Below are positions 31,810-43,786 of a stretch of 64,000 nt of DNA, piece by piece. This DNA is from Euphorbia lathyris. Its lineage: Eukaryota; Streptophyta; Magnoliopsida; Malpighiales; Euphorbiaceae. The position numbers were made by a program, and so were the translations under genes. The DNA lies in contig NC_088912.1 of assembly GCF_963576675.1 (NCBI RefSeq), forward strand, positions 55,142,395 to 55,206,394, in the 5' to 3' direction. Positions within the stretch are counted from its first letter, which is position 1. Every line of letters starts with the position of its first letter. A model generated the notes under the pieces. It did no database searches. It was not told where the DNA came from and saw only the letters and a program-made list of their open reading frames with translations.

Positions 31810-32584
31810 GTTCTAGGAGCAGAAACGTTATGGTCAATGCCTCTGGTATCACACAATTCATCAAACATTTGGTTTTTGAATTCTCCACCATTATCACTTC
31901 TGATATGAGTGATTTTCAAGTCCTTTTCATTTTCAATCCTTTTACAGAGGTTTGAAAATGTCTCAAATGTTTCATCTTTGCTACTGAGCAAGATGATCCA
32001 TGTATACCGAGAAAAATCATCTACTGCTACAGGTGTAAATCTTCTTCCGCCTAAGCTCAGAGGCTGTACACACCCAAAAAGATCTAAGTGCAGTAGTTCC
32101 AGAGGACGTTTGGTTGATACTAGGTTTTTGTTTTTAAAAGATTTCCTAGTCTATTTTCCAGCTTGACAAGCGTTGCACAATTGATTCTTTTCAAATTTCA
32201 GAGTTGGCAATCCTTCAACTAATTGTTATCTTGCTAATTTGGTCAGAAGGTCCATGCTCACATGACCAAGTCTTCTATGTCATGGTCAGGAATTTTCTTC
32301 CTTTGAGACAGGACATATTTCTTTTAAAAATTTGTTTTCTAAATTCAGCATGAAAACCTTGTCTATCCTAGGAGCAGTAATAAGAGAGTTTGTCTTACTG
32401 TTAATAATTTGACATCCAGAGGCATCGAAGATAACCCTTCTGTCTTTGTCACAAAGCTGAGCCACGTTCGGTAGGTTGAACTTCAGGCCTCTGACTAGGG
32501 AGACTTTATCAATAGCAGGATTGGTTCCAATGGATCCAGAGCCTACTATCTTTCATTTCTTGTCATCTCCGAAACTTACAATAC
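31810..32584 (-). pseudogene. Copia E integrase and protease fragment
   Basis: Minus-strand homology to A 19315–20090. It includes the integrase core ([30 protein letters not shown]), the zinc-binding region, the [11 protein letters not shown] stretch and part of protease down to a SFGDDK-like word. Several stops are present. It ends at AATAC, where the LTR of element I starts. Confidence 0.85.
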
Positions 32585-33773
32585 TATTGAAACACAATTT
32601 TCCAGGAGTTTTTGATTCTGACAAAAATAATTTAATTAGAACCCCAAAATTAAATTAAAAATGAAATCTTAAGTTTAAATTTAAATGTTATTCAGTAACA
32701 TGTTTGTCGAGTGTATTAATGAACTTAAGTGCAAGCAAATTAAAAGGGCTTGATAAATAAAGAAGCCTCGAACAACTTCAAGAGGCATCAACAAATCCAG
32801 AATCCCATAAAGCAAAACAGATGGACAGCTGGAAAAGTAAGCGTGTTCCCAAGACCTGAGAAGAAGTACAACGCTACAGAAGGAGTGTCCCCTCACTGTA
32901 CCTCTGTCACAACCACAGTTGAAAAGGTTGTAGAAAAGGTGCCAGAAGATGATGTGACAGGCTCCGTTTGATTAGAACGACTATTTCAAATTCAAACGGA
33001 TCTTTTGCCATCCTCTCCTATAAATACAATGCCATAAGCTCCATTTGCAGACACCGAAATTCAAAAGCTTTCAAGTGAGATCAAAATCTTCAAAAGAGCT
33101 AGAGCAACATTCAAATACACAAGTCATTATTCATATTTGTGTTCGTCCAAAAAAATATTGTGTATATCTTCATTGTGTTCTTTAAATTTGTTCATAGTAT
33201 TATTCCAGAAGCCCTATTATTTGCTTCGGTCATAAGTAATCAATAGAAGTATAGATAGTTGAGAGTGTGTAGCGGATGGTACTTTACAGAGGCTCTATCT
33301 ATTTGTATAAAGGTTTGTGCTCTACCCGTGAAAGAGTGCTTTAGTGGATTAAAACTCAAAAGAAGGTATTCTAGGGACTAGACATAGGCTAGAGGCCAAA
33401 CCAATATAAATCAACTGAGTAACTATTTTCTAATCTCTGGCCTATTTCTTCTGATTATTTATGCTCTATATCTGATCTCCTATAATTGCAAAAATTGCTT
33501 CTGTTGTATTATTGTTTATTAAAGCATCACACATATTGAACAGAAGCTCTGTCAAACTAATAAGGCAACTTTAAAGATAATAGTTAAGATCAGAACTGCT
33601 CTCTTAAATAGCCTACACTGTTTACTGCAAGCCAGCCTCTGATATTAATTATCTTGCCTCTGTGCTTGATAAAGTTATGCAAGCCAAGTGAGAAAAATTA
33701 TGAAAGGTTAACATTACCTAATAGTTCCATTCACCCCCCTTTGGAACTAATATTACCTCACAATGGACCAACA
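32585..33773 (+). repeat. 5' LTR of copia I
   Basis: About 1189 bp. It begins TATTGAAACACAATTTTCC, resembling the start of A's LTR on A's own strand (TGTTGAAACACC), and ends GGACCAACA just before the primer site TCTATCAGAGCC. Element I is therefore a plus-strand relative of A, lying head-on within E. A TATA-like TATAAATA lies near 33020. The presumed target word is AATAC; no right-hand copy is seen. Confidence 0.8.
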
Positions 33774-33837
33774 AGTTCTATCAGAGCCACACAAGCTCTA
33801 TTCAAAAGATAACAGTATCTTAAGTTTAAAATCCCTA

Positions 33838-35483
33838 ATGGCTGCAAACATCACAAGAAACCTCCCTGGTAATAAAACCACTCAAATTCTCCCAAAGGGT
33901 CTATCCATTACCAGACCTCCTCTATTACTTGGATCAAATAACAAATTTTGGAAAAACAGAATGAAAAATTTCATCCAAGCTCAGAGTATGAGTGCCTGGT
34001 TAGTAATAACCAAAGGACCTTATGTTCCTACTGAAATAGTAGGAGGGACTTAAGTAATCACGAGTGAGGATAACTGGTCCGAAGATGACCTTAAAAAATT
34101 GCAAACTAATTCATCTGCCATAAACATGCTTCACTGTGCTCTAGATGCTGCAGAATTTAATAGAATCTCAGGGTGCAAAACCACCAAGAAGATATGGGAC
34201 AAGTTGGAGGTGACCTATGAAGGAACCAGTAAGGTCAAAGAGTCTAAAGTGAATCAGAAAATGCGACTCTATGAGCTGTTTGAAATGAAGGAAGGTGAAG
34301 GCATTTCTGATATGAATGCTAAATTCACCAATATCATAAACGAGCTTAAAAGATTGTGAAAAGTCTTCTCAGAAGAGGAGCAAGTCAAAAAGGTCCTCAG
34401 AAGCCTTCCAAAAGGCTGGTAGGCCAAGAAAACGGCTACTGAGGAAGCTTAAAATCTCAGCACATACAAATACGATGAGTTGATTGGGTCTCTTCTGACA
34501 CATGAAATTTCAATGAAAAACTTTGAAACCAAAGAAAAGTCAGAAGACAGGAAGCAGAAGTCAATAGTGCTGAAGGCTGACTCCTCTGAGGAAAGCATTA
34601 CTGACGATGAGGAAATGGGAATGTTCACCGCAAAATGAAGCGGATGTTCAAAAAAAGTGATTAATACAAAAAGTCATTCAAGAGATCTGACAAATCCAGA
34701 AGAGAGAAAGGTGATAGCAAATTCAGAAAGGAGTCCTCAAAGCCCATCACATGCTTTGAATGCCATCAGCCAGGGCACATGAAATCTAACTGCCCAACAC
34801 TTTAAAAGGAAAGAAATCATGGGAAGAAGGCCATGGTTGCAACATAGAGCGATAATGATGATTCCTCATCCTCCAAAAAAAAGTTATTGAAACAGCAAAC
34901 ATTTGTTTCATGGCTGATGAAGCAGAGGTCCTATTAGCTGCTGAAGAACCAGAACCCTCCAATGCCTCCAAACAAGAGCTTCAAAGCAATAAGGTAAATT
35001 TATCTCCCTCTTCCGAAACGAAATGATCAACGCTTTGTGTGATGTTTATGCACTAGTTAAAAAGTGTAATAAAAAGACCAAAGCTCTTGTAAGAAGATGT
35101 GATGAAGTAGAAAAAGTAAAACTTGGAGACATCCGACATCTCCTACAAGACAACACTAGGCAGGATGAAAATTTAAAAATCATTCATAAATTTATCACAG
35201 AGGTCCAGAAGGAATCCACAAGCCTTCGAAAGGATGTGACATCAATTCAGAGCCATCTGTCTCTAAAAAATCATAACCATCACCATCAGTACTCTGGAGG
35301 TGATTCCTCCAGCAAGAAAAGATGGAATCCATGGAAAAGAGTCTAGTGTGACTTCTGTGGAAAGCTTGGCCATACAACTAAGGACTGTTGGCACAAAAAT
35401 GGTTATTTTGAAGATGATTATGTTACACCTGCTAAAACTAACCCTAGAGGACCCAAACAAACTTGGGTACCTAAAAATCACTG
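33838..35483 (+). pseudogene. Copia I gag
   Basis: Copia-type gag homologous to A's gag, starting at ATG 33838 (MAANITRNLPGNKTTQ). It contains FWKNRMKNFIQAQSMSAWL, INMLHCALDAAEFNRISG, IWDKLEVTYEGTSKVKESK and CFECHQPGHMKSNC, then after two or three frameshifts VYALVKKCNKKTKALVRRCDE and a second knuckle CDFCGKLGHTTKDC. At least six in-frame stops are present; most look like CAA/CAG to TAA/TAG or TGG to TAG transitions. It ends WVPKNH*, the same place where A breaks frame. Confidence 0.9.
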
Positions 35484-35513
35484 ATTATCTTATAGGTAGG
35501 CCTGAGATGTGAT

Positions 35514-37571
35514 CAGAAATAAAAAGTGTGATATATTGGCAACGCATGCTCTAGGCATATGACAGGTGATGAAACTCAATTCATCACATTGGAACACAAA
35601 CGTGGTGGAACTGTAAGTTTCGGAGATGACATGAAAGGAAGAATAGTAGGCTTTGGATCCATCGAAACCAACCCTGCTATTGAAGAGGTCTCCCTAGTAA
35701 GAGGTTTAAAGTACAACCTACTGAGCGTGGCTTAGCTCTATGATAAAGGCAGAAGGGTAACTTCCCATTCCTATGGATGTCAAATAATAAATTATAAGAC
35801 TAACTCTCTTATACTTACTGCCCCTAGGGTAGATAATGTCTTCATGCTGAACCTTGAAAATAACTTTTCAAAAGATATATGCTGTAACAAAGGAGGAAAA
35901 CTCCTGGTTATGGCACAAAAGACTTGGTCATGTAAGCATGGACCTTTTCGCCAAATTAGGAAGAAAGCAACTTGTTGAAGGATTGCCAATACTTAAATTT
36001 AAAAAAGATCATCTATGCAATGCTTGTCAATCAGGAAAACAAACTAGAAAGTCTTTCAAAAGTAAAAATCTAGTTTCAACCAAACGTCCTCTTGAACTAC
36101 TACATCTTGATCTCTTAGGACCAGTCCAACCTCTGAGTCTAGGAGGAAGAAGATTCTCACTAGTAGTAGTAGATGATTATTCTCGATATACATGGGCCAT
36201 CCTACTCAGTAGCAAAGATGAAACTTTTGAGTTATGTTCAGGACTCTGTAAGAAAATCGAGAATGAAAAGGACCTAAAAATTGCTCACATCAGAAGTGAT
36301 AACGTTGGAGAATTATGAAGTCAACATCTTGAGTAATTCTATGAAACCAGAGGCATTAATCATAATTTCTCTCCTCCTAGAACTCCCCAACAGAATGGAG
36401 TAGTTGAAAGGAAGAACAGAACTCTGGTCGAAATGGCTAGAACAATGCTGAGTGAAAATAAGCTTCCCAAGTACTTATGGGAAGAAGCTGTTAATACAAC
36501 ATGCTACATTCTCAATAGGGCTCTAGTCAGACCTATTTTGAAGAAAACTCCCTATGAACTATGGAAAGGGCGAAAACCCAAAATTGGGTATTTCAGAGCT
36601 TTTGGTTGTAAATATTTCATACTAAACACTAAAGACAATCTTGCTAAATTTGATTCAAAAGCTGATGAAGCAATTTTTCTTGGCTATTCAACAAACAGCA
36701 AAGCATATACAATTTTCAATAAAAGAACCCACGTAATAGAAGAGTTTGTACATGCTGAATTCAATGAAACTAGCCCTGCAGAGAAGGCTAGAAATGATCT
36801 AGAAGAGGAACCAATCTCAACATCCACTAAGAACCATCAGACCACCGAGTCAAACCAAATCGAAGCTTCGGAAGGTAAAATTGAACCTAAAATTATTTTC
36901 GCTAATGACACTCTGCTTGTATTGAAACACCTCAAGATGAAGACAATCCTCTACCTAGAGAAGTAAGAATTCCTAGAGGACACTCTGAAGGAAACACTAT
37001 AGACTATGTCGAGAACACTGGAAAGACTAGAAGCCAGCTAAGGCAGCTTCTGAGTAATGTTGCCTTCGTCTCAATACTGGAACCCAAGATGTTTCCAGAA
37101 GCTGAAAATGATGAGTATTGGATGATAGCCATGCAAGAAGAACTGGACCAGTTCAAAAGGAATGATGTATGGGACTTGGTCCCTCATCCCAAAAATAAAA
37201 AGACAGTCAGAACCAGGTGGGTCTTCCGAAACAAATTGGATGAAAATGGAAACATAATCAGAAACAAGGCAAGACTTGTTGCCCTATGGTATAGTCAACA
37301 AGAGGGTATTGACTATGGAGAGACATTTGCACCGGTAGCAAGGTTTGAGGCTATACATATTCTTTGTGCCTATGCTAGTTATATGAACTTTAAACTGTTT
37401 CAAATGGATGTAAAAAGCGAATTTCTAAATGGGATAGTCAATGAGGAGGCCTATGTAAACCAGCCCCCTAGATTTGAAGACTCTAAGTTTCCAAATCATG
37501 TTTACAAACTAAAGAAGGCTCTGTACGGATTGAAACAAGCACCACATACTTGGTAACTTCCTTCTAACTAG
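35514..37571 (+). pseudogene. Copia I pol, truncated in reverse transcriptase
   Basis: It contains a decayed protease (NACSRHMTGDETQ in place of the DSACSRHM of A) and a GAG-pre-integrase region ([20 protein letters not shown]). The integrase core has LHLDLLGPVQP, SDNVGEL then a stop, and [12 protein letters not shown], with [19 protein letters not shown] further on. Reverse transcriptase runs from about 37090 (WDLVPHPKNKKTVRTRWVF) to LYGLKQAPHTW. A small deletion then shifts frame, and homology ends at CTAACTAGG (37571), before the YVDD box. RNase H, the extra 3' gene and the 3' LTR are missing. Confidence 0.9.
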
Positions 37572-38209
37572 GATGACGATTTTTAGACCTGAACTAGTGC
37601 AAAATTTTTGCTAGAAACGAAACTCACCCGAAACACACTAAATACGATTCTAAAGCATCTTAAATCGACTGATTTGGATCCCGGTTACACATTAAGGTAA
37701 CAATCCGAAGACTAGACCCTTGTTATTCCATTTTTACCATTTTTATTTATGAAGTTAATTTCTGTTTTTATTTAATAAATTTTGGTGTTGTATTTAATTT
37801 AAAAACTTCGTTTTTTATAATCCCAATACGAACCGTGATCCGATTTAGGGGTAGTTCGGGATTAAATATTGTAAATCTTTTATTTGGAAATCTTTTAGTT
37901 GGTAGTTAAAATAAAAAAATCTCATTTTATTAATCCATTATACGAAGCGTGACCCGATTTAGGGTAGTTTGGGATTAAAATGTTGTATTAGTGTAGATTT
38001 GCACCATTTCTGAATTTAAAAAAACAAAACAGGGACTGGTTCTATAAAAGTCACTTTCTATCAGTAAAAGCAGTTTAGGACGGATTTTCCATTTTACTAA
38101 ATCTGCTGGAATTAAAAAATAACCATTTTGCAGACTTTTTTTGATTTTGGTTTTTTGGAGTTTTCTTTTGTGTTAGGAATATAGGTATATTATTTAGTTT
38201 GGTAATTAG

Positions 38210-38258
<49 letters not shown>

Positions 38259-38319
38259 TCATGATAATGATAATGTATATTTATATGTATATATATTTAG
38301 TTTTATTATCTATTTTTAT

Positions 38320-38380
<61 letters not shown>

Positions 38381-38631
38381 TGTCCACACCCAAACTATAC
38401 GTGATAATGTTGGAATTAGCATTATTCAAAAATATCGCTAACACTTTCTTATTTAAATATTTATATTCTTCATATAAGTTTATTATGCCGACTATATTAT
38501 TTTTTATTCAACTCTAGTGAGGATTATATTTCATATTATCAATTAGAAACCAAATTTCTATTATTGCGGCTCAACACACACAAAAAAAAAAAACAATAAC
38601 ATAATATAATATGTTAAATTATCAATTATAA
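37572..38631. other. Non-coding stretch with diverged direct repeats and TA microsatellites
   Basis: No gene is seen. Two diverged copies of a 45-bp unit (GTGATCCGATTTAGG and TTCGGGATTAAA at 37821–37866; the matching unit at 37932–37980) lie about 111 bp apart and may belong to an unidentified LTR. Pure TA runs occupy 38214–38255 and 38323–38377. Confidence 0.7.
38214..38377. repeat. Two (TA)n microsatellites
   Basis: About 21 TA units at 38214–38255 and about 27 at 38323–38377, separated by AT-rich DNA. Confidence 0.97.
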
Positions 38632-38651
38632 AATTAATTAAATTGTATTAC

Positions 38652-38750
38652 CTATGCCTTGGGAGGTCATGGGTTCGAATCACATCCGGGTCTGGTGGGG
38701 ATTTTTCTTTCTTCTTTAATGTAAGCGCATTGCGCAAATTTAAAAAAAAA
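38652..38750 (+). mobile_element. 5'-truncated tRNA-derived SINE
   Basis: A 99-bp body with a B-box-like GGGTTCGAATC near 38671 and a terminal A tract. It is flanked by a perfect 20-bp direct repeat, AATTAATTAAATTGTATTAC, at 38632–38651 and 38751–38770. Long flanking repeats plus an A tail are the signature of target-primed retroposition. No A box is present, so the 5' part of the tRNA domain was lost during reverse transcription. Confidence 0.85.
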
Positions 38751-38770
38751 AATTAATTAAATTGTATTAC

Positions 38771-39459
38771 ATAGAATCTGCGTAATCTGCAGATCTTGGA
38801 CTAATTATTGAGTATAAGAGAAAGACAAACTCTTATACAAACAAATAAAAGAGCAAACTGAAAAAGGATATTATAGTTGTTAATCCTCTTATTTATTTAA
38901 TTATTTTGAAAAAAAGGATGATGAGGCATAAATTAACAACATATTGAATAGGAATATATGTTGTTTTATTTATCCATGATACTAGTCTATATGTATATTA
39001 TTATTAATACTTGTAAATAGCATTAACTGAGAAATGGTTGGTTGCCATGAATGAGTACAACTGTTGATAGAATAATATAAGCTTTGGATAGGAGAATATA
39101 TGCATGATATGCTTTGTGATTTGATTTGCCTGTTTTTGTGATTTTATTTTTTTCTTATCCAAGTTATTTTGATTAGTTTTGAGGTTGCTAAAATTTGGTA
39201 AAAACAAAAATAATTTCTAGAAAATGTTTTTTTATTTTTATTTTTATTGCATATACACTTTCCTCTTGTTTTTATTGATGAAATAATAGCTTCCAAATAT
39301 AAAACATACACGGTTCATATTAGATATGTGTAATTCAATTTATAATATTATTTTTTCTTTAATTTTCGTGTTCATGAAATTTAATTTTCATTCATTTCTT
39401 TTAAATTGTATATGCATGTTTGAAAATTGGAATATCAAAAATCTGAATATCAACTTTGA
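38771..39459. other. AT-rich stretch, no gene seen
   Basis: Only short spurious frames. The 8-bp word at 39452–39459 (AACTTTGA) is the left target duplicate of the following element. Confidence 0.6.
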
Positions 39460-40342
39460 CAGTGGCGGAGCCAGGAGTCAACGTTTGGAGGGCACTATAT
39501 GAAGAATTTTTTTTTTCACTAACGACTAAAGACTTTAATCCTTATTGAAATTGTGTTTACATATAAAAGCTGCTCCAAAAAAAATTTCCTGGTATATTTT
39601 TATTAGTAATTGTTTGAGTTAAAATCTAAAAAAAAATTAGGTTAATATGTCTATTAAATAGTCAAACAACATTTTTAAAATAGAAGTACAATTGATATTG
39701 ATTGAAAACTTTAGGAATAATTTTATACGTTAGATTAAATTTGCACTTTTTAAAAACATTAGTGATCATTGTTCAAATACAAATACAAAAATAGGACTAC
39801 AAATAATAAAAAGTAGGATTAAAAATAGAAAATCCTTAATCGTGTTTAAAAAATTAAGATTAATTAATATAATGTATATAAAAAAATAATCTAATATAAA
39901 CAATTATAACAAAAAAAAAACGTATATAACAACAATTCAAATCAAAAGGAAGTAAGACATAATATTAAAAAAATAACAATACAGAGTAAAATATAAAAAA
40001 ACAAACCACTTTTCAAAAAGCAAACATTAATACTAAAGCCATTAAAAAACATAATATAATACAAAAAAAGTAGTTCGACTCTTTATCTCCTTTTTCTTCT
40101 TCCCGTTTCTCATCTTCTCCGGCGACGGCAATTCTTCTTTTCTTCACCTTTCACTCAATCTTCTTCTTAACAGTTAGCCCCTATTTTCTTTTACACAGCT
40201 TCATGTCTGTTATGGCTGAGATGGAAGGGCTCCCAGCCATGGCAGACCAGGGGCGGAATCACACCGTCAAACCTCTACTTGGGGTTTGCTGGCGGCCGGA
40301 GGGTCGGCCGACCCTCCCCGCCCCCTCTGGCTCCGCCCCCTG
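39460..40342. mobile_element. Non-autonomous hAT-type DNA transposon
   Basis: 883 bp bounded by imperfect terminal inverted repeats: CAGTGGCGGAGCCAGG at the left, and the complement of CTGGCTCCGCCCCCTG at the right. An 8-bp duplication, AACTTTGA, flanks it at 39452–39459 and 40343–40350. An 8-bp duplication and CAG-type ends fit the hAT superfamily. The inside is AT-rich with no transposase. A GC-rich block near the right end (40240–40340) holds a second GGGGCGGAAT-like word. Confidence 0.85.
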
Positions 40343-40350
40343 AACTTTGA

Positions 40351-41202
40351 GAATGTATTGTTTTAAATAACTTATTATGTTTATAATTGCTGATATTATG
40401 ATATGATAACCGAGTATTTAAACCTTGTACACGTGTCCAGACTGCTTGTTGGACCTTCCTGATATCGACATGTCAAACAGAAACCAATGTCAGAGAGGGG
40501 CCAGAGTTCGGCGAACCCATTCTGATCCCAAAGTCAATAGATGATTTAGGAAGAGTTGAAGCGTATGGATTGGTTGTGAGATAATAGTTAACGTACCATA
40601 ATTTATGACTATACCTGTCTATATATAGGGTTTAGGTTGAAACCTTCCTTAACTAGGAGTACTTTTGAGCTTAAGATCTCATTCTCATATAAGGAATGAC
40701 CCTTTTTTTGCTTTTAACTCGTGTTGTTTTTGGTCTTTTATTGTTGATACACATGTCGACTTATTCTTTAATTTTGGCTGCTTTTTTCCACACGCATTGC
40801 CAATGTGTCCTCCTTTTAACAGGCCTAGAAATCTACATGGGCCGTATTTTTCTTGAGAATGGAGGTTTCCTCTAATAATTAGGAACATTTATTATCCAGC
40901 CTTTCTATCTTCTATTTCTTCCATCTATTCTGTCATTTCACTTTTATTTCCTTTTAAGTTTTCTAGCGTCACTTCTACTGCTCTTATAAAGGTATTTTTT
41001 CCTTTCATCTTTTCTCCATTTTTCGAATGTTGAGGATTAATATGTTTCTATGATTCCAAGGCCTTCGTGCTCTATCATTTCGGCATTTTGATTTTTTGAG
41101 ACTGATGGGATTTTTTTATTCTAAGCCCCCATATATCAGTAAGTTTTCACTTGATTTCTCGCCCACTTTTCTTTTTCCTTTTTCCATTCTTTTTATTTCT
41201 TA
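40351..41202. other. Unassigned sequence, possibly leader or LTR of a gypsy remnant
   Basis: No gene is seen. A TATATATAGGG word lies near 40620. A pyrimidine run with AAGCCCCC at 41124, about 80 bases before the next ORF, recalls the polypurine tract and leader in front of the antisense gene of B, but no LTR end was found. Confidence 0.4.
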
Positions 41203-42120
41203 TTATGGGTCGTAAGAAGGCACAAACTGAGAAGGATATTGCCTCCGGGGAATCAAAGAAGCCTATCGTCCCTAATCTTCGAAATTATGAACATCCTTCT
41301 ATTTTAGATGACCTTGCCGGAACAAAGTTGGTGTCTCTTTACCCTAAGTTTGCGCACCTAGGGTTTTCAGCCCCAACTCATGATCAAGTAATAATCCTTG
41401 CTTCTGAAGGATTTCTGGGGTTTTATGAAATCTTTCTAGAGAACGGGGTTCGTCTCCCCTTCCCTGTTGGTGTTGTAAATGTTTTGAATGAGCTGGATAT
41501 ATGTTCGGTACAATTGTCTCCCATTGGCTGGCTAGATTTACTTGGGCTAATATGGACTCCTTCAGTAAGGAAGAATGATGATTATCTATGGATATCGAAA
41601 GCTCCATAGAATCATCTCTCATTTGTTTCTGATAGGCCTTCCAGCAACATGAATTTCAAACCTTCTTGGTTCTGGATTTTATTGACGAGTGATGAAAGGG
41701 AGCGGCCTTTGGACAGAGCACTGTATCCGGACGATACCCATTTCATACCTCTTGGAATTCTACTGTGATGAAGAAAGACAACTTCCGTGAGTTGGTTCCT
41801 TTTTGCCCTAAAGAGCAATTTATATACACTTGTCTGACTAGGTTGCTCCTTACCTTTTCTTGAGAGAAACTATTGAGTTATATGGCCGAGGACAATCCGT
41901 TTGTGCTTAGAGATTCTTAGGGTGTAGTTCATAGGGAGAGGACCGCTCAATATGATGAACTGCTTGCAGCTTTGTAATGATTCATTCTTCCTGTTTTGAT
42001 CTGTTGATTTCTATCTGTGCAGGTTCTAACATGGATAATCTCAAAACATTACTGGCTCGTCAATTAGCCATATGAAAAGCACTAAAAAGGAAGCTAAAGC
42101 TGCCCATGACTCGTCTGCCT
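41203..42120 (+). pseudogene. Remnant of gypsy antisense protein (PF04195-like)
   Basis: From ATG 41203 a frame of about 135 residues begins MGRKKAQTEKD. It contains GFYEIFLENGVRLPFP and DICSVQLSPIGWLDL, aligning with VYCSHVERGFRLPLP and ITACQLHPNGWLDI of the antisense gene in element B. Past the stop at 41609, decayed homology goes on (NFKPSWFWILLTSDERERPLD, RALYPDDTHFIPLG), then an intron-like stretch ending TGTGCAG at 42022. It marks a third, more distant gypsy element of this type, now without recognisable gag-pol nearby. Confidence 0.65.
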
Positions 42121-42129
42121 CACTTCCTC

Positions 42130-42695
42130 CAGCGTTAGGATCGTGCACAAACACTGCTGGAATAAAATTTAATCATAAATACATGTATTGTATTTAATCA
42201 GAATGGAACATGTTAATTAGTTGTCAATTAATTAACAAAAGGGGCTAATTGATTATTTGTTAAATAACAAATTAATCAATTTAGTATTTAATTTGATTAT
42301 AATTAATTAATAAATTTCCTAATGTAAGTAATTAATCAATTGATTAATTAGATTGCATAGGATAAATTATTAATGGAACTATAATGCAATTTAATTCTTT
42401 TGGGCCCTAATAATAATTGTAGAATATTTAAATTAAACCTAATTGATCCTAGGTTATATTTATTATATGAGATTACTAAGGGGTTCTTTTGAAATTAACC
42501 ACACTTAACCTAAACCTAATTAGGAAAGGTATTTAAGGAGCATTAAAAAGAATTAACACTAACCCTAGCCTACACCATATAGATTTCGGCCAAGCCCCCT
42601 TTGCCCATTTCGTTGTTCTTCGTTCTTCGTTCCAATATTCGGCTAGCACCAATTATATTCCTTTATAGTTAGCTCCTCAAGATATAAGTATGAAG
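42130..42695 (+). repeat. LTR-like AT-rich sequence
   Basis: No gene is seen. AATTAATTAA-rich DNA leads to ACCCTAGCCTACACC, GATTTCGGCCAAGCC and a run of GTTCTTCGTTC words. The same kind of sequence occurs on the other strand at 47270–47700. This looks like the promoter and downstream part of a copia LTR, but ends and target duplicates were not found. Confidence 0.4.
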
Positions 42696-42700
42696 TAAAA

Positions 42701-42785
42701 GAATCAGTTAGCTTAGTTGGTATAAGGAAGAGATAATGGTTTTCACATCAACAAGAAGATGTGAGTTCGAGCCCCATCTCCCCAC
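42701..42785 (+). repeat. tRNA-like (SINE head candidate)
   Basis: Holds a consensus pol III A box (TAGCTTAGTTGG, 42709–42720) and B box (GTTCGAGCC, 42765–42773) at tRNA spacing. No 5' strand pairs with the CATCTCCCC at the 3' end, so the acceptor stem of a true tRNA is absent. A SINE head or tRNA pseudogene is more likely; no poly-A tail or target duplicate was identified. Confidence 0.55.
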
Positions 42786-42905
42786 AATTTTATTACTATC
42801 TAACACTAAATGTCAATCATTATATTCAATATAAAAAATAATATACTTATTTACTTCTCACATAACACACATAATTACTATTTTAGTACACAAATAATTA
42901 CTAAG

Positions 42906-43455
42906 AATGATTACGAACACCTTTTGTTTTCCCTTGAGTACCTCACAATTACACGACATGACCTTCCGTTTGCAGTGAATATATTATGTCAATTTATTTA
43001 TAGTCTTACAAGTGATCATTGAAAGGGTATCAAATATATATGTGCTACGATACATTCAAGGATCTCCAGATTTTGGAATTTTCTTTTCTAGTAGTCCTTT
43101 TATTTCGACACATTACTATACAGATAGTAATTGGATTGGTTGTCCGGATGGTAGACGTTCCATTGGTGCCTATTGTGTGCACTTAGGAAAAAGTCTTATG
43201 TCTTGGCACGTAATAAGAAAACAACCGACAACCATTAATCAAATCCTACACGGAGAGTGAATACAAAATAATTGTAAATTCTATTGTTGAACTATTATGG
43301 CTACAATGTCTTCGTGAAGAAGACTTTTCTTATTAAAGGTTGTATAACTATTTAATTGCCAATCTAGTCTTTCATTCTCACATGAATCATATTGAATTAC
43401 AGTATCACTTTGTTCACAAACAAGTAGAATATTGATTTTGGCATGTCTAATTCAT
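42906..43455 (+). pseudogene. Copia RNase H fragment
   Basis: Translates as SLEYLTITRHDLPFAVNILC, then after a frameshift YIQGSPDFGIFF, YYTDSNWIGCPDGRRSIGAYC and SLMSWHVIRKQP, then NSIVELLWLQCL and VFHSHMNHIELQYHFV. This matches the end of reverse transcriptase and the RNase H of another plant copia lineage. Two frameshifts and stops. No LTR attached. Confidence 0.85.
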
Positions 43456-43727
43456 TCATTATTGTTAGAGATAATAATGAAACATATTGTTAGGGATTAC
43501 GTATCAAGTTAAGCTTTTGGGTATGAATGCCTCTGAGTAGTCTTAATTGATAAGATGTAGCGTAGTAATAGCAAAGAGAGAATGGTGGAAATAGATTTCA
43601 AATATTTGTATGTGGAGATCCATTATAAAATATGGCAGGTTATTTAAAGACCATACATCTAAAGAGTCGAAGGAGTAGTATGCAAGTACAAGGGGATGCC
43701 TATAATATATGAAACACTTTTTCCTTG

Positions 43728-43737
43728 TATAAATTAG
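43728..43737 (+). promoter_or_regulatory. Candidate TATA box of the ALMT gene
   Basis: TATAAATTA lies about 55 bases before the proposed ATG, leaving room for a short 5' leader. It is the only good TATA word close to the gene; 43456–43727 holds nothing else I can name. Confidence 0.4.
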
Positions 43738-43786
43738 AGGGTTGTAGAGAGCTTTCCTAAGCATATTTGGTATCCACCTCTCCTTG

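Noticed and set aside
42701..42785. Functional tRNA gene
   Set aside because: A and B boxes are present, but no acceptor stem or plausible anticodon arm can be drawn.
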